From Pseudomonadota bacterium (GTDB taxonomy: Bacteria > Pseudomonadota > Gammaproteobacteria > Burkholderiales > Burkholderiaceae_C), in contig JAFEDY010000012.1 in assembly GCA_018241405.1 (NCBI GenBank), positions 87,326 to 151,325 of the forward strand: a DNA stretch of 64,000 nt, given 5' to 3'. The translations under genes were made by a program, and so were the position numbers. Below are positions 16,095-32,206 of this stretch, piece by piece. Each line of letters opens with the position of its first letter. The first letter of the stretch is position 1. Below the pieces are notes generated by a model, which was given only the letters and a program-made list of their open reading frames with translations, was not told the DNA's origin and did not search any database.

Positions 16095-17414
16095 TCAGGT
16101 ACCTGGTGTCGTTTTGAAGTTGGCCTTCTTCAGCAGCGACTCGTACTGCTGCGACATCATGTAGTTCTGCACCTGGGCCATGAAGTCCATCGTCACCACC
16201 ACGATGATGAGCAACGAGGTGCCGCCGAAATAGAACGGCACGTTGTACTTCAGGATCAGGAACTCGGGCAGCAGGCAAACGAAGGTGATGTACACGGCTC
16301 CGGCCAGCGTCAGGCGCACCAGGATCTTGTCGATGTAGCGTGCCGTGTGCTCGCCTGGACGAATACCGGGGATGAACGCCCCGCTCTTCTTCAGGTTGTC
16401 TGCAGTTTCACGGCTGTTGAAAACCAGCGCCGTATAGAAAAAGCAGAAGAACACGATGGCCGCCGCATAGAACATGACATACACCGGTTGCCCGGGTGTC
16501 AGCGCGCCGGAAATGTCGCGCAGCCAGCGCATGGACTCGCCAGCGCTGAACCAGTTCACGATGGTGGCCGGCAGCAGGATGATCGACGACGCAAAGATCG
16601 GCGGAATCACGCCCGACATATTCAGCTTCAAGGGCAGGTGGGACGATTGCCCGCCATACACCTTGTTGCCGACCTGCCGGCGCGCATAGTTCACCAGGAT
16701 CTTGCGCTGACCACGCTCGACAAACACCACGAAGTAGGTCACCAGGGCCACGATGAGCACGATGAAGATGGCCGCCAGGATGCTCATCGCACCCGTGCGC
16801 ACCAACTCCAGCAGTCCACCGATGGAGCTCGGCAGGCCGGCCGCGATCCCCCCGAAGATCAGGATGGAGATACCGTTGCCCAGACCGCGCTCGGTGATCT
16901 GCTCACCCAGCCACATCAGGAACATGGTGCCCGCCGTCAGGCTGACCACCGCCGTCATGCGAAAGCCGAAGCCGGGGCTCAGCACCAGGCCGGCCGAGCT
17001 CTCCAGCGCGACCGCAATGCCCAGCGACTGGAACACGGCCAGACCCACGGTACCGTAGCGCGTGTACTGCGTGATCTTGCGGCGACCGGCCTCCCCTTCC
17101 TTCTTCATCTGCTCGAAAGTGGGCAGAACGTAGGTCATCAGCTGCATGATGATCGATGCCGAGATATACGGCATGATCCCCAGCGCGAAGACCGTGAAGC
17201 GCGAGAGCGCCCCGCCCGAGAACATGTTGAACAGGTTGAGGATGCCGCCCTGCTGGCCACTGAACAGCTGCTGCAGCTGCGTGGGGTCGATTCCCGGGAC
17301 GGGAATATGCGCACCCACGCGGTACACCACCAACGCCAGCAACAAGAACACCAGTCGCCGGCGCAGATCACCAAACTTACCGGTTTTTGCCAGTTGAGCT
17401 GCGTTAGTAGCCAC
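16095..17414 (-). CDS. secY: Protein translocase subunit SecY
   Basis: 439 residues with ten transmembrane helices. Landmarks are the N-terminal [20 protein letters not shown], the plug region [23 protein letters not shown], and the C-terminal part with [21 protein letters not shown]. SecY is the pore of the Sec translocon in the inner membrane, with SecE and SecG. It sits at the end of the spc operon after rplO (24-nt gap), the standard place. Confidence 0.99.
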   Translation of the reverse strand: MATNAAQLAKTGKFGDLRRRLVFLLLALVVYRVGAHIPVPGIDPTQLQQLFSGQQGGILNLFNMFSGGALSRFTVFALGIMPYISASIIMQLMTYVLPTFEQMKKEGEAGRRKITQYTRYGTVGLAVFQSLGIAVALESSAGLVLSPGFGFRMTAVVSLTAGTMFLMWLGEQITERGLGNGISILIFGGIAAGLPSSIGGLLELVRTGAMSILAAIFIVLIVALVTYFVVFVERGQRKILVNYARRQVGNKVYGGQSSHLPLKLNMSGVIPPIFASSIILLPATIVNWFSAGESMRWLRDISGALTPGQPVYVMFYAAAIVFFCFFYTALVFNSRETADNLKKSGAFIPGIRPGEHTARYIDKILVRLTLAGAVYITFVCLLPEFLILKYNVPFYFGGTSLLIIVVVTMDFMAQVQNYMMSQQYESLLKKANFKTTPGT

Positions 17415-17437
17415 AGATGCCTTCCTTCAGAACCAAA

Positions 17438-17872
17438 TCAGGCCAGGCTGCCGCCAGCCGCCTCGATGGCCGCCTTGGCACCCGCCGTGGCGCCAATACC
17501 CGTGAGCTTGACGGCCTTGGTCAGTTCGCCACTCTTGATGACCTTCACCACCTGGGCCAGGGAGGGCACGAGGCCGGCCTGCTTCAGGGAGAGAACGTCC
17601 ACCTCGGCCAGATCCAGCGCATTCAGCGCGGACAGCGTGATCTCGGCATTGAACTTGAGCGACAGCGACTTGAAGCCCCGCTTGGGCAGGCGACGCTGCA
17701 AAGGCATTTGACCACCTTCGAAGCCGACCTTGTGGTAACCGCCCGAACGCGATTTCTGGCCCTTGTGGCCGCGACCGGCCGTCTTGCCCAGGCCGGAACC
17801 GATGCCGCGACCAACGCGGCGCTTGGCGTGCTTGGCTCCTGCTGCGGGCTTGATGCTATTGAGTTCCATCAT
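17438..17872 (-). CDS. rplO: 50S ribosomal protein L15
   Basis: 144 residues. The start [23 protein letters not shown] is slightly unusual in having two Met residues; either may be used. The glycine-rich RNA-binding part ([20 protein letters not shown]) and the C-terminal Ala-rich globular part are typical. L15 is a late assembly protein of the large subunit. It lies between rpmD and secY. Confidence 0.98.
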   Translation of the reverse strand: MMELNSIKPAAGAKHAKRRVGRGIGSGLGKTAGRGHKGQKSRSGGYHKVGFEGGQMPLQRRLPKRGFKSLSLKFNAEITLSALNALDLAEVDVLSLKQAGLVPSLAQVVKVIKSGELTKAVKLTGIGATAGAKAAIEAAGGSLA

Positions 17873-17880
17873 CTTGCCTC

Positions 17881-18063
17881 TCAGAGGACTTTGACCAGAT
17901 AACTGATCTTGTTAATCATGCCGCGCACTTCGGGCGTGTCCTTGAGCTCGCTCACGCTGTTGAGCTTGCGCAGGCCCAGGCCACGCACGGTGGCGCGGTG
18001 CGATTCCTTGGTGCCGATAGGGCTGCGCACCAGTTGAATCTTGACGGTTTGTTGCGTTGTCAT
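17881..18063 (-). CDS. rpmD: 50S ribosomal protein L30
   Basis: 60 residues, [21 protein letters not shown] onward, with the conserved [13 protein letters not shown] and [13 protein letters not shown]. The ATG at 18063 gives the normal family length; a frame extension upstream adds nothing conserved. Standard order: rpsE, rpmD, rplO. Confidence 0.98.
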   Translation of the reverse strand: MTTQQTVKIQLVRSPIGTKESHRATVRGLGLRKLNSVSELKDTPEVRGMINKISYLVKVL

Positions 18064-18077
18064 TGATCGCCTCCCAA

Positions 18078-18599
18078 TCAAGCGGCAAACAGGTCTTCGA
18101 CCGACTTGCCACGCTTGGCGGCCACTTCGGCCGGCGTAGTGGAATTGGCCAGGGCGTCCAGCGTTGCACGAACCATGTTGTAGGGGTTGGACGAACCATG
18201 GCTCTTGGCCACGATGTCGGTAATGCCCATCACCTCAAACACGGCGCGCATCGGGCCGCCGGCGATGATGCCGGTACCCTTGGGGGCCGGTGCCATCATC
18301 ACCACGGCAGCGCCATGGTGGCCGGTCACGTTGTGGTGAATCGTGCCGCTCTTGAGCGACACCTTCATCATCTTGCGACGCGCTTCTTCCATGGCCTTCT
18401 GCACGGCAGCGGGCACTTCCTTGGACTTGCCCTTGCCCATGCCGACGCGGCCATCACCGTCGCCGACCACGGTCAGCGCAGCGAAGCCGAGAATACGACC
18501 GCCCTTCACGACCTTGGTGACGCGGTTGACCGCGATCATTTTTTCGCGCAGACCGTCGTCACGACCTTCGTCTTGCACTCGGGGTTGAAATTTCGCCAT
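18078..18599 (-). CDS. rpsE: 30S ribosomal protein S5
   Basis: 173 residues. The N-terminal dsRBD-like domain contains [19 protein letters not shown] and the C-terminal domain ends in the usual helix with [18 protein letters not shown]5 helps control decoding fidelity and mRNA unwinding at the entry site. Standard place between rplR and rpmD. Confidence 0.99.
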   Translation of the reverse strand: MAKFQPRVQDEGRDDGLREKMIAVNRVTKVVKGGRILGFAALTVVGDGDGRVGMGKGKSKEVPAAVQKAMEEARRKMMKVSLKSGTIHHNVTGHHGAAVVMMAPAPKGTGIIAGGPMRAVFEVMGITDIVAKSHGSSNPYNMVRATLDALANSTTPAEVAAKRGKSVEDLFAA

Positions 18600-18614
18600 T
18601 TTTATCCGCTCCGC

Positions 18615-18980
18615 TTAGAACTGCAGGCCGGCTTCGCGAGCCGCCTCAGCCAGGGCCTTCACGCGGCCGTGATACGCAAAACCTGCGCGATCAAACGCCA
18701 CCTTCTCGATGCCGGCGGCCTTCGCCTTTTCGGCGATGCGCTTGCCGATCATCTCGGCAGCGGCGGCGTTGCCACCCTTGCCGGAGCCACCGAGCGACTT
18801 GCGCACATCGGCCTCGGCCGTGGAGGCACTGGCCAGCACCTTGGTGCCGCAGCCAGAGATCACGCTGGCGTAGATATGGAGGTTCGTACGGTTCACCGTC
18901 AGGCGCGCAACGCCTTGCTGGGCAATGCGGATGCGGGTCTGACGGGCACGACGAAGCCGCTGCTCTTTCTTGGTCAACAT
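18615..18980 (-). CDS. rplR: 50S ribosomal protein L18
   Basis: 121 residues starting [19 protein letters not shown], with [16 protein letters not shown] and the C-terminal [20 protein letters not shown]18 binds 5S rRNA together with L5. It lies between rplF (11-nt gap) and rpsE. Confidence 0.99.
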   Translation of the reverse strand: MLTKKEQRLRRARQTRIRIAQQGVARLTVNRTNLHIYASVISGCGTKVLASASTAEADVRKSLGGSGKGGNAAAAEMIGKRIAEKAKAAGIEKVAFDRAGFAYHGRVKALAEAAREAGLQF

Positions 18981-18991
18981 GCTGCAGCTCC

Positions 18992-19525
18992 TTACTTCTT
19001 CTTGGTCTCTTTGATCACGACCTTCTCATCCGCATAGCGGATGCCCTTGCCCTTGTAGGGCTCGGGAGGACGAACGGCGCGGATCTCGGCAGCCAGCTGG
19101 CCGACCACCTGGCGATCAGCACCCTTGATGACGATTTCCGTCGGGGTGGGCGTGGCCACGGTGATGCCGGCAGGCATCTCGAAGTTCACGGGGTGCGAGA
19201 AGCCGACGCTCAGGTTCAGCTTGGCACCGGAGGCGGCCGCCTTGAAGCCCACGCCGATCAGCGTGAGCTTCTTCTCGAAGCCCTTGCTGACGCCCAGCAC
19301 CATGTTGTTCACCAACTGGCGCACGGTGCCGCTCATGGCATTGGCTTCGCGCGAATCGTTGATCGGCTCGAAGCTCAGCTTGCCTTCGTTGCTGGACACC
19401 TTCACCAGGGCGTTCTGGGCGAGCGATAGCGTGCCGCCCGTACCCTTGACACTGATCTGGTCGTCCTTGATGGACACATCCACGCCTGCGGGGATGCTTA
19501 CCGGGGATTTACCTACACGGGACAT
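18992..19525 (-). CDS. rplF: 50S ribosomal protein L6
   Basis: 177 residues starting [19 protein letters not shown] and ending with the diagnostic [16 protein letters not shown] block and a lysine tail. Both repeated L6 domains are present. L6 lies near the GTPase-associated centre. Standard place between rpsH and rplR. Confidence 0.99.
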   Translation of the reverse strand: MSRVGKSPVSIPAGVDVSIKDDQISVKGTGGTLSLAQNALVKVSSNEGKLSFEPINDSREANAMSGTVRQLVNNMVLGVSKGFEKKLTLIGVGFKAAASGAKLNLSVGFSHPVNFEMPAGITVATPTPTEIVIKGADRQVVGQLAAEIRAVRPPEPYKGKGIRYADEKVVIKETKKK

Positions 19526-19549
19526 TTCAGTCTTCTCCTCAATGCCACG

Positions 19550-19945
19550 TTAGGCGACGTAGCAAAGCACCTCGCCACCGACACCGGTAGCACGCGCCTT
19601 GCGATCGGTCATCACACCCTTGGGCGTGGTGACAATTGCCACACCCAGGCCGTTCATGACTTGCGGAATGGAATCGCGGCCCTTGTACACGCGCAGGCCG
19701 GGGCGGCTCACGCGCTCGATGCGCTCGATCACCGGGCGACCGGCGTAGTACTTCAGGGCGATTTGCAGTTCAGACTTGCCGGCTTCGGTCTTCACCTCGA
19801 AGCCGTCGATGTAACCCTCGTCCTTCAGCACCTGCGCGATGGCAATCTTCACCTTGGAAGAGGGCACCGACACGGTGGCCTTGGACACCATTTGCGCATT
19901 GCGAATGCGGGTCAGCAAGTCAGCGATGGGATCACTCATGCTCAT
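19550..19945 (-). CDS. rpsH: 30S ribosomal protein S8
   Basis: 131 residues ([19 protein letters not shown]). Two starts are possible two codons apart; the first has an AGGAGAG box at 7-nt spacing and is preferred. The C-terminal [17 protein letters not shown] is typical. In E. coli S8 represses the spc operon by binding rplE mRNA; whether that holds here is not visible. Confidence 0.98.
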   Translation of the reverse strand: MSMSDPIADLLTRIRNAQMVSKATVSVPSSKVKIAIAQVLKDEGYIDGFEVKTEAGKSELQIALKYYAGRPVIERIERVSRPGLRVYKGRDSIPQVMNGLGVAIVTTPKGVMTDRKARATGVGGEVLCYVA

Positions 19946-19966
19946 GTTGTATCTCTCCTGCTGCGC

Positions 19967-20272
19967 TTACCAGCTGGCCTTGGTGACACCGGGGATGTCA
20001 CCGGCAAATGCCAGTTCACGGATCTTGGCGCGGCCCAGACCGAATTGACGGAAGGTGCCACGGGGACGACCGGTGATTTCGCAGCGGTTGCGCTGGCGCG
20101 TGGGGTTGGCGTTGCGGGGCAACTTCTGCAGGGCCAGGCGCGCTGCCTCGCGCTCCTCGTCGCTGCGCTTGACGTCGCCGGCAATCGCCTTCAGTTCCGC
20201 GTACTTGGCGGCGTACTTGGCGGCCAGTTTTTCGCGCTTGAGTTCGCGCTGGATCAAAGCTACTTTAGCCAT
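19967..20272 (-). CDS. rpsN: 30S ribosomal protein S14 (zinc-free long form)
   Basis: 101 residues ([20 protein letters not shown]). It is the long, zinc-independent form: the CxxC pairs of short S14 are absent and the C-terminal part reads [20 protein letters not shown] and ends GVTKASW. It lies between rplE and rpsH. Confidence 0.98.
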   Translation of the reverse strand: MAKVALIQRELKREKLAAKYAAKYAELKAIAGDVKRSDEEREAARLALQKLPRNANPTRQRNRCEITGRPRGTFRQFGLGRAKIRELAFAGDIPGVTKASW

Positions 20273-20281
20273 ACGCTGCCT

Positions 20282-20821
20282 TTAGTTCTTGAACGGGAAA
20301 CGGAAGGCCGTCAGAAGGGCCTTGGCCTCTTCGTCGGACTTGGCCGTCGTGGTGATGCTGATGTTGAGGCCGCGCAAGGCATCCACCTTGTCGTACTCGA
20401 TCTCAGGGAAGATGATCTGCTCTTTGACGCCGATGTTGTAGTTGCCGCGGCCGTCAAAGGCGCGGCCGGAGATACCACGGAAGTCGCGCACGCGGGGCAG
20501 AGCCACGGTGACGAAACGATCCAGGAACTCATACATCTGCGCACCACGCAGCGTCACCATGCAGCCAATGGCCTGGCCTTCGCGGATCTTGAAACCGGCG
20601 ATGGCCTTCTTGGCCTTGGTCACCACGGGCTTCTGGCCGGCGATCTTGGTCAGATCGGCAACCGCGTTGTCCATGATCTTCTTGTCGGCGACGGCCTCGC
20701 TCACGCCCATGTTGAGCGTGATCTTGGTCAGGCGCGGAACCTGCATCGGCGAGGTGTAGCCGAACTGCTTGACCAGCTCGGGGGCGATCTTGTCGCGGTA
20801 GATTTGTTGCAGTCGTGCCAT
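20282..20821 (-). CDS. rplE: 50S ribosomal protein L5
   Basis: 179 residues with [21 protein letters not shown] and [19 protein letters not shown]5 binds 5S rRNA and contacts the P-site tRNA. It follows rplX by 9 nt. Confidence 0.99.
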   Translation of the reverse strand: MARLQQIYRDKIAPELVKQFGYTSPMQVPRLTKITLNMGVSEAVADKKIMDNAVADLTKIAGQKPVVTKAKKAIAGFKIREGQAIGCMVTLRGAQMYEFLDRFVTVALPRVRDFRGISGRAFDGRGNYNIGVKEQIIFPEIEYDKVDALRGLNISITTTAKSDEEAKALLTAFRFPFKN

Positions 20822-20830
20822 GGGGACTCC

Positions 20831-21151
20831 TTAGGCTGCCTTGATTTCGGCGCCGCTGGACTTGAACACGCGGACACGCGTGCCGTCGGCCTGCACCTTG
20901 ACGCCCACGCGATCAGCCTTGCCGGTAGCGGCATTGAAGATGGCCACGTTGGACTGATGAATGGGCATGGCCTTTTCCACGATGCCGCCGGTGGTGCCCT
21001 TCATGGGGTTCGGCTTGACATGCTTCTTGACCAGGTTGATGCCATCGATGACCAGATGGGAGTCATCCTTGCGCAGCGTGACGGTGCCACGCTTGCCCTT
21101 GTCGCGACCGGCGATGACGATGATTTCGTCGCCCTTGCGGATCTTGTTCAT
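20831..21151 (-). CDS. rplX: 50S ribosomal protein L24
   Basis: 106 residues starting [20 protein letters not shown], the KOW motif that binds 23S rRNA. L24 is an assembly initiator. It follows rplN by 9 nt. Confidence 0.99.
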   Translation of the reverse strand: MNKIRKGDEIIVIAGRDKGKRGTVTLRKDDSHLVIDGINLVKKHVKPNPMKGTTGGIVEKAMPIHQSNVAIFNAATGKADRVGVKVQADGTRVRVFKSSGAEIKAA

Positions 21152-21160
21152 GGCGCTTCC

Positions 21161-21529
21161 TTAGAGAACTTCAGGAGCCAGAGACACGATCTTCATGAAG
21201 CGCTCGGTACGCAGCTCGCGCGTCACGGGGCCGAAGATGCGAGTGCCGATAGGCTCCAGCTTGGCATTGAGCAGCACGGCTGCATTGCCATCGAACTTGA
21301 CGAGCGAACCGTCGCCGCGGCGAATACCCTTCGCCGTGCGAACGACCACAGCACTGTAGATCTCGCCTTTCTTGACGCGACCACGCGGAGCTGCTTCCTT
21401 CACGCTCACCTTGATGATGTCGCCAACACTTGCGTAACGGCGATGCGAGCCACCCAGCACCTTGATGCACAGGACGGACTTCGCGCCGGTGTTGTCGGCA
21501 ACCTCTAACCGAGATTCTGTTTGGATCAT
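21161..21529 (-). CDS. rplN: 50S ribosomal protein L14
   Basis: 122 residues from [21 protein letters not shown], the universal L14 start; an upstream Met in frame would add nine non-conserved residues. L14 lies at the subunit interface. It is the first gene of this cluster. Directly upstream there is a promoter (21692-21720), not the usual rpsQ/rpmC/rplP of the S10 operon. Confidence 0.99.
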   Translation of the reverse strand: MIQTESRLEVADNTGAKSVLCIKVLGGSHRRYASVGDIIKVSVKEAAPRGRVKKGEIYSAVVVRTAKGIRRGDGSLVKFDGNAAVLLNAKLEPIGTRIFGPVTRELRTERFMKIVSLAPEVL

Positions 21530-21691
21530 TTCAATATTCCCAACTTGCACCAGCACATCCCGACAGCCCCAGAGAACTTCTCAAGGGCCGCGAGCAGCCA
21601 GTCAGTCTTGGGCCCGTCGTCCACACCGCGAACCATTTCGCAGTGCTTACCGTCTGGGCAGAAACCCCGCGTATTTCACGCGAAGCCTTGC

Positions 21692-21720
21692 ATTATGGCT
21701 GCACCAAAAAACGATGTCAA
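21692..21720 (-). promoter_or_regulatory. Near-consensus sigma70 promoter for the spc/alpha cluster
   Basis: On the minus strand a perfect -35 TTGACA (21715-21720) is followed after exactly 17 nt by CATAAT (21692-21697), five of six matches to the -10 consensus. Transcription would start near 21685, leaving an untranslated leader of about 155 nt before rplN. It points away from glpD, whose stop is at 21740. This is the strongest promoter-like sequence I found in the window. Confidence 0.85.
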
Positions 21721-21739
21721 GCGTCTGTAGTGCAAATCG

Positions 21740-23335
21740 TCAGGCCGGCAGTCGTTGATACTGCTGCGCCAGCGCCACAAAGGCCGCCAGCTGAGGGTCA
21801 AGTCCCAGCTCTTCCTGCAATATGGCCGCCACGCGCGGCGCCAGGTGGGCGGCCAGGCGCGCGTCGAGGAACAGCAGGCGGTTGCGGCGCGCCAGCATGT
21901 CCTCCACGGTGCGCGCATATTCATGGCGCGCCGCAAAGCGCACCATGGCCTCGCTCAGCCCCTCGGCCAGCCACTGGTCGGCGCCCGGCAGCTGTTGTAC
22001 GGCGGCGGCGTCGCAGCCATAGCTGTGCAGCCCCTGCGCCTCGCACATGCTGTGGCGCTGTGGCTCCTGGGGCGCCCCGGCCAAGGGCAGCCGCTGGGTG
22101 GCGCCGGACGGACGGGCGGGGAGCAAGCCGGCGTCAAAGCATTTCTGCAGCACATCCTCGGCCATGGCGCGGTAGGTGGTCCATTTGCCGCCGGTCACGG
22201 TGACCAGGCCGCTGCTGCTCGCCAGCACCGTGTGCTCGCGGCTGATGGCCTTGGTGTTGCCGCCCTCGTCGTCCTGCGGCTTGACCAGCGGGCGCAGGCC
22301 GACCCAGATGCTGCGCACGTCCTCAGGGCGCGGCGCGCGGCGCAGGTACTTGGCGGATTCACCGAGGATGAAGTCCACCTCATCCTTGAACGCCAGCGGC
22401 TCGCGCGCCAGGTCCTGGCGCGGGCTGTCGGTGGTGCCCAGGATGAGCTTGCCCAGCCAGGGCACGGCAAACAGCACGCGCCCGTCGGCCGTCTTGGGCA
22501 CCAGCAGCGCATGGTCGGAGGGAAGGAATTCGCGGTCCACGACGATGTGCACGCCCTGGCTGGGTGCAACCATGGGGCGCACAGGCTTGCCCACAGCCTC
22601 GCCATCCTGCTGGCGCAACTCATCCACCCAGACACCCGTGGCATTGACCACGGCACGCGCGCGCAACTCAAAGCGACGGCCGGACTCGGCATCCTCGCAG
22701 ACCAGGCCGGCGAGCTTGCCGCCCTCGTGCAGCAGGCCGCGCGCGGGGCAGTAGTTGACCAGCAGCGCGCCGCGCTGCGCGGCCGTGCGCGCCAGTGCCA
22801 GGGCCAGGCGCGCATCGTCAAACTGGCCATCCCAATACTTGACGCCGCCCTTGAGTCCCTCGGCGCGCACCGTGGGCAGGCAGCGCAGTGTCTCCATGCG
22901 TCCCAGAAATTCGGTGGAACCCAGGCCTGCCTGGCCCGCCAGCGCGTCGTACATCTTCAGGCCCACGCCGTAGAACGGCGTCTCCCACAGCTTGTACGAG
23001 GGCATGACGAAGGCCAGCGGCTGCGCCAGGTGGGGCGCGTTGTGCAAGAGCGTGGTGCGCTCGTGCAGGGCCTCGCGCACCAGGGCGATATTGCCCTGGG
23101 CCAGGTAGCGAACGCCGCCATGCACTAATTTGGTGGCGCGCGAGGAGGTGCCTTTGGCAAAGTCATGCGACTCCACCAGCACCACCGAAAAGCCGCGCGC
23201 CGCAGCATCCAGCGCCACACCCAAACCGCTAGCACCGCCGCCGATCACGGCAACGTCATAGGTCTGGGGCTGGGCCAGGCGCGCCAGCAATGCGGCGCGG
23301 TCGGTAACCTGGGGAACTTGGGAGTCGGTGGTCAT
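21740..23335 (-). CDS. glpD: Aerobic glycerol-3-phosphate dehydrogenase
   Basis: 531 residues. The FAD-binding motif YDVAVIGGGASGLGVALDAAARG lies at residues 26-48, and the family signature KGTSSRATKLVHGGVRYL follows. The C-terminal helical domain ends the protein. GlpD is a peripheral inner-membrane flavoenzyme that oxidises glycerol-3-phosphate to dihydroxyacetone phosphate and passes electrons to ubiquinone. It is the last gene of the leftward glycerol block, separated from the binding-protein gene by 122 nt that hold a long perfect palindrome, so it may have its own control. Confidence 0.96.
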   Translation of the reverse strand: MTTDSQVPQVTDRAALLARLAQPQTYDVAVIGGGASGLGVALDAAARGFSVVLVESHDFAKGTSSRATKLVHGGVRYLAQGNIALVREALHERTTLLHNAPHLAQPLAFVMPSYKLWETPFYGVGLKMYDALAGQAGLGSTEFLGRMETLRCLPTVRAEGLKGGVKYWDGQFDDARLALALARTAAQRGALLVNYCPARGLLHEGGKLAGLVCEDAESGRRFELRARAVVNATGVWVDELRQQDGEAVGKPVRPMVAPSQGVHIVVDREFLPSDHALLVPKTADGRVLFAVPWLGKLILGTTDSPRQDLAREPLAFKDEVDFILGESAKYLRRAPRPEDVRSIWVGLRPLVKPQDDEGGNTKAISREHTVLASSSGLVTVTGGKWTTYRAMAEDVLQKCFDAGLLPARPSGATQRLPLAGAPQEPQRHSMCEAQGLHSYGCDAAAVQQLPGADQWLAEGLSEAMVRFAARHEYARTVEDMLARRNRLLFLDARLAAHLAPRVAAILQEELGLDPQLAAFVALAQQYQRLPA

Positions 23336-23353
23336 GGCGTGTGATTGTCCTCT

Positions 23354-23396
23354 GCCTCATAGCCAAACCAAGGGTTAACCCTTGGTTTTCTGAGGC
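23354..23396. repeat. Long inverted repeat with a perfect 24-bp core between glpV and glpD
   Basis: The core at 23365-23388 is a perfect palindrome without spacer; each 12-nt arm reads AAACCAAGGGTT. Outer arms GCCTCA and TGAGGC (23354-23359 and 23391-23396) also pair, giving an imperfect hairpin of 43 nt. There is no T run on either strand, so it is not a classical terminator. It lies 18 nt above the glpD start. It may be an operator for glpD or an mRNA-stabilising hairpin after the binding-protein gene. Confidence 0.7.
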
Positions 23397-23457
23397 GTGC
23401 GCAGAATGCACGGAAGATTCGCCGGGGCCGCAACCCATTGGGCGGCCCCGGATGGCA

Positions 23458-25191
<1,734 letters not shown>

Positions 25192-25286
25192 TGCTGTCTC
25201 CTCACATGAGACTCCCCGCTTGTGGATGGGTGCCGGCCTCGGGGGAGGATCGGGTCGGCCCCTTGCTAAGAAGCTGTGTACGAGCC

Positions 25287-25595
25287 TCAACCCTTGCGCA
25301 TCACGAACCCGAGCACCGCCATGGACAGCACGAAGCTGATCCACACCGAGGGCTCGGCCTCCAGCGAGAACCACTGCGCCATCTTCTCGCCCAGCCCGAC
25401 CCAGGCCAGGTTGATGTAGGCCGCCGTGAGCAGGCCGATGAAAAGGCGGTCTCCGCGTGTGGTGGCAATGGGCAGAAAGCCCTTGCGCTCCACCGTGGGC
25501 GACTTGACCTCCCACCAGGTCATGCCGACGAGCATGAGCGCAATGCAGGTGAAGAACACGGCCACCGGAGTGGTCCAGGCCATCCAGTCGAACAT
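25287..25595 (-). CDS. DUF2160 small membrane protein of the glycerol transporter
   Basis: 102 residues with three hydrophobic helices (MFDWMAWTTPVAVFFTCIAL; then a segment around residues 50-70; then SVWISFVLSMAVLGFVMRKG). This matches DUF2160, found with glycerol-type ABC importers (called glpU in rhizobia). Its role in transport is unknown. ATG at 25595 has a GGGAGGG box and lies 1 nt after the stop of the upstream permease gene. Confidence 0.8.
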   Translation of the reverse strand: MFDWMAWTTPVAVFFTCIALMLVGMTWWEVKSPTVERKGFLPIATTRGDRLFIGLLTAAYINLAWVGLGEKMAQWFSLEAEPSVWISFVLSMAVLGFVMRKG

Positions 25596-25596
25596 G

Positions 25597-26401
25597 TCAA
25601 ACCCTCCCCATGGCAAAGCCCTTGGCGATGTAGTGGCGCACAAACCAGATGACGATGGCGCCGGGCACGATGGTCAGCACCCCGGCCGCGGCGAGTGTCG
25701 CCCAGTCCATGCCCGAGGCACTGACGGTACGCGTCATGGTGGCGACAATGGGCTTGGCATTCACGCTGGTCAGCGTGCGCGCCAGCAGCAATTCCACCCA
25801 CGAGAACATGAAGCAGAAAAACGCCGCCACGCCCACGCCGGCCTTGATGAGCGGCAGGAAGATGGTGAGGAAGAAGCGCGGGAAGCTGTTGCCGTCGATA
25901 TACGCCGTCTCGTCGATCTCGCGCGGGATGCCGCTCATGAAGCCCTCCAGAATCCACACCGCCAGCGGCACGTTGAACAAGAGGTGCGCCAGCGCCACGG
26001 CGATATGCGTGTCCATCAGCCCCACGGTGGTGTAGAGCTGGAAGAACGGCAGCAGGAACACGGCGGGCGGCGTCATGCGGTTGGTCAGCAGCCAGAAGAA
26101 CACATGCTTGTCGCCCAGGAACTGATAGCGGCTGAATGCATAGGCCGCCGGCAGCGCCACGGTCAGCGAGATCGCCATGTTGATGCCCACATAGATCAGG
26201 CTGTTGATGTAGCCCGAGTACCAGCTCTCGTCCGTGAAGATGGTCTTGTAGTTGGCCCAGGTGAAATGCTGCGGCCACAGCGAGAAGCTCGACAGGATCT
26301 CCTCGTTGGTCTTGAAGCTCATGTTCACCATCCAGTAGATCGGCAGGATGGCGAACACCAGGTAGGCGATCAGAAACAGCGTGCGCGTCTGAAACCGGGG
26401 C

Positions 26402-26409
<8 letters not shown>
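25597..26409 (-). CDS. glpQ: Glycerol ABC transporter permease (GlpQ-like)
   Basis: 270 residues with six membrane helices. The EAA loop that contacts the ATPases is clear: EIDETAYIDGNSFPRFFLTIFLP. It starts MNEPRFQTRTLFLIAYLV, with the ATG 8 nt inside the upstream permease gene, so the two are translationally coupled. It belongs to the MalG-type permease family. GlpQ is also the name of a phosphodiesterase in E. coli; this gene is not related to that. Confidence 0.88.
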
Positions 26410-27298
<889 letters not shown>

Positions 27299-27380
27299 AT
27301 CGGCCCCCACACTCGGCACTTTGTGTCCGCGCTGCCCCCAAAGGGGGCGCGGGCTTGCCTGAAGCGGTTCTGCGCGGCGC

Positions 27381-28451
<1,071 letters not shown>

Positions 28452-28453
28452 GG

Positions 28454-29536
<1,083 letters not shown>

Positions 29537-29660
29537 CTCTTCCTTCCTAACGCCCTTGCCGGGCCCCTCGTACATCACTTCCGCAGACGAACAGTCCGCG
29601 CGAATGTTTTCATTTTTGTTCTATTTTGACCGAATTCACCTCGGGATTACCCTTGATGCG

Positions 29661-29708
29661 TTCGTTTTGGTTCGCTTTTACAGTCCAAACAGCCGCATTC
29701 GGACGAAT
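29661..29708. promoter_or_regulatory. Candidate GlpR operator repeats in the glpS-glpR intergenic region
   Basis: Within the AT-richer 222-nt space between the divergent glpS and glpR genes, TTCG occurs at 29661 and 29671 (one helical turn apart), and ATTCG-GA-CGAAT forms an inverted repeat at 29697-29708. DeoR-family glycerol repressors bind TTCG/CGAA-containing repeats, so this is a plausible site for GlpR acting on both genes. More CGAA words occur at 29588-29640. No clear -35/-10 pair was found. Confidence 0.45.
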
Positions 29709-29758
29709 TTCGCGTCGTCGCGTCGACAATCCCATCATCCTCTCCCCTGTCTCCACGC

Positions 29759-30526
29759 ATGTTCACCAACAACCCGCGCCAACTGCAGCTGCTCCAGGAG
29801 CTGCGCCAGCGCCACAGCGCCAGCGTTGAGGCACTGGCCGAGCGCCTGGGCGTGACCCTGCAGACAGTGCGCCGCGACGTGCAGCGCCTGGCCGAACAGG
29901 GCCTGGTGACGCGCTTTCACGGCGGCGTGCGCATGCCCGGCTCCACCGTGGAGAACCTGGCCCACACCCAGCGCGAGATCCTGAACGCCGAGGGCAAGGC
30001 GCGCATCGCGCGCGCGGTGGCGGCCCAGGTGCCGCAGGGCTGCTCGCTGATCCTCAACATCGGCACCACCACCGAGGCGATTGCGCGCGCGCTCATGCAG
30101 CACCGCGGCCTGCGCGTCATCACCAACAACCTGAACGTGGCCGCCATCCTGTGTGGCAACCCCGACTGCGAGGTCATCGTCGCCGGCGGCGTGGTGCGCG
30201 CGCGCGACCGCGCCATCGTGGGCGAGGCGGCCGTAGACTTCATGCGCCAGTTCCGCGTGGACATTGCCGTCATCGGCATCTCGGGCATAGAGAGCGACGG
30301 CACGCTGCGCGACTACGACCTGCGCGAGGTGAAGGTGGCGCAGACCATCATCGCCCAGGCGCGCGAGGTCTGGCTGGCCGCCGACCACAGCAAATTCAAC
30401 CGCCCAGCCATGGTGCAGCTGGCCCAGCTTTCACAGATCGACCGCCTGTTCACCGACGCGCCACCGCCCGAGCCCTTCCCCGCCCTGCTGCAGGACGCCG
30501 CCGTCGAATGCACCGTGGCCGAATGA
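29759..30526 (+). CDS. glpR: Glycerol regulon repressor, DeoR family
   Basis: 255 residues. The N-terminal helix-turn-helix reads SVEALAERLGVTLQTVRRDVQRLAEQGLVTRFHGG, typical DeoR/GlpR. The sensor domain has LILNIGTTTEAIARALMQHRGLRVITNN and the phosphosugar-binding fold. GlpR usually releases DNA on binding glycerol-3-phosphate. It sits between the divergent importer operon and glpK, so it probably controls both, and glpD. Confidence 0.93.
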   Translation: MFTNNPRQLQLLQELRQRHSASVEALAERLGVTLQTVRRDVQRLAEQGLVTRFHGGVRMPGSTVENLAHTQREILNAEGKARIARAVAAQVPQGCSLILNIGTTTEAIARALMQHRGLRVITNNLNVAAILCGNPDCEVIVAGGVVRARDRAIVGEAAVDFMRQFRVDIAVIGISGIESDGTLRDYDLREVKVAQTIIAQAREVWLAADHSKFNRPAMVQLAQLSQIDRLFTDAPPPEPFPALLQDAAVECTVAE

Positions 30527-30528
30527 AG

Positions 30529-30660
30529 AACATCCCCCTGAGCCGCTGCGCGGCTTCCCCCCGCTCTCGCAGTGCTGTGCAGTGCGGGCAGGGGGACGCA
30601 GCCCTCACTGCGGGGCGGCCCTTGCTCGGCTGCCCTCGCTTGGGCCGCGCCGGTTTTATG
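30529..30660. repeat. Interspersed GC-rich intergenic element between glpR and glpK
   Basis: The 175 nt between glpR and glpK contain no ORF of merit. They begin with CATCCCCCTGAGCCGCTGCG and carry CCCCC/GGGGG blocks that can pair, then GGGCGGCCCTTGCTCGGCTG and GGGCCGCGCCGGTTTT. I recognise this layout as a very common intergenic repeat of Comamonadaceae. A short relative with CCCCCAAAGGGGG lies at 27335-27355. The recognition is from memory; copy number cannot be checked here. Confidence 0.55.
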
Positions 30661-30701
30661 GGCTGCGGGTCTCGTACTACACCATGAAGCACTGAACCAC
30701 C

Positions 30702-32201
<1,500 letters not shown>

Positions 32202-32206
32202 AAAAC

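Noticed and set aside
23354..23396. Rho-independent terminator after the glycerol-binding protein gene
   Set aside because: The stem is perfect, but neither side has a run of T residues, so a simple terminator is not supported.
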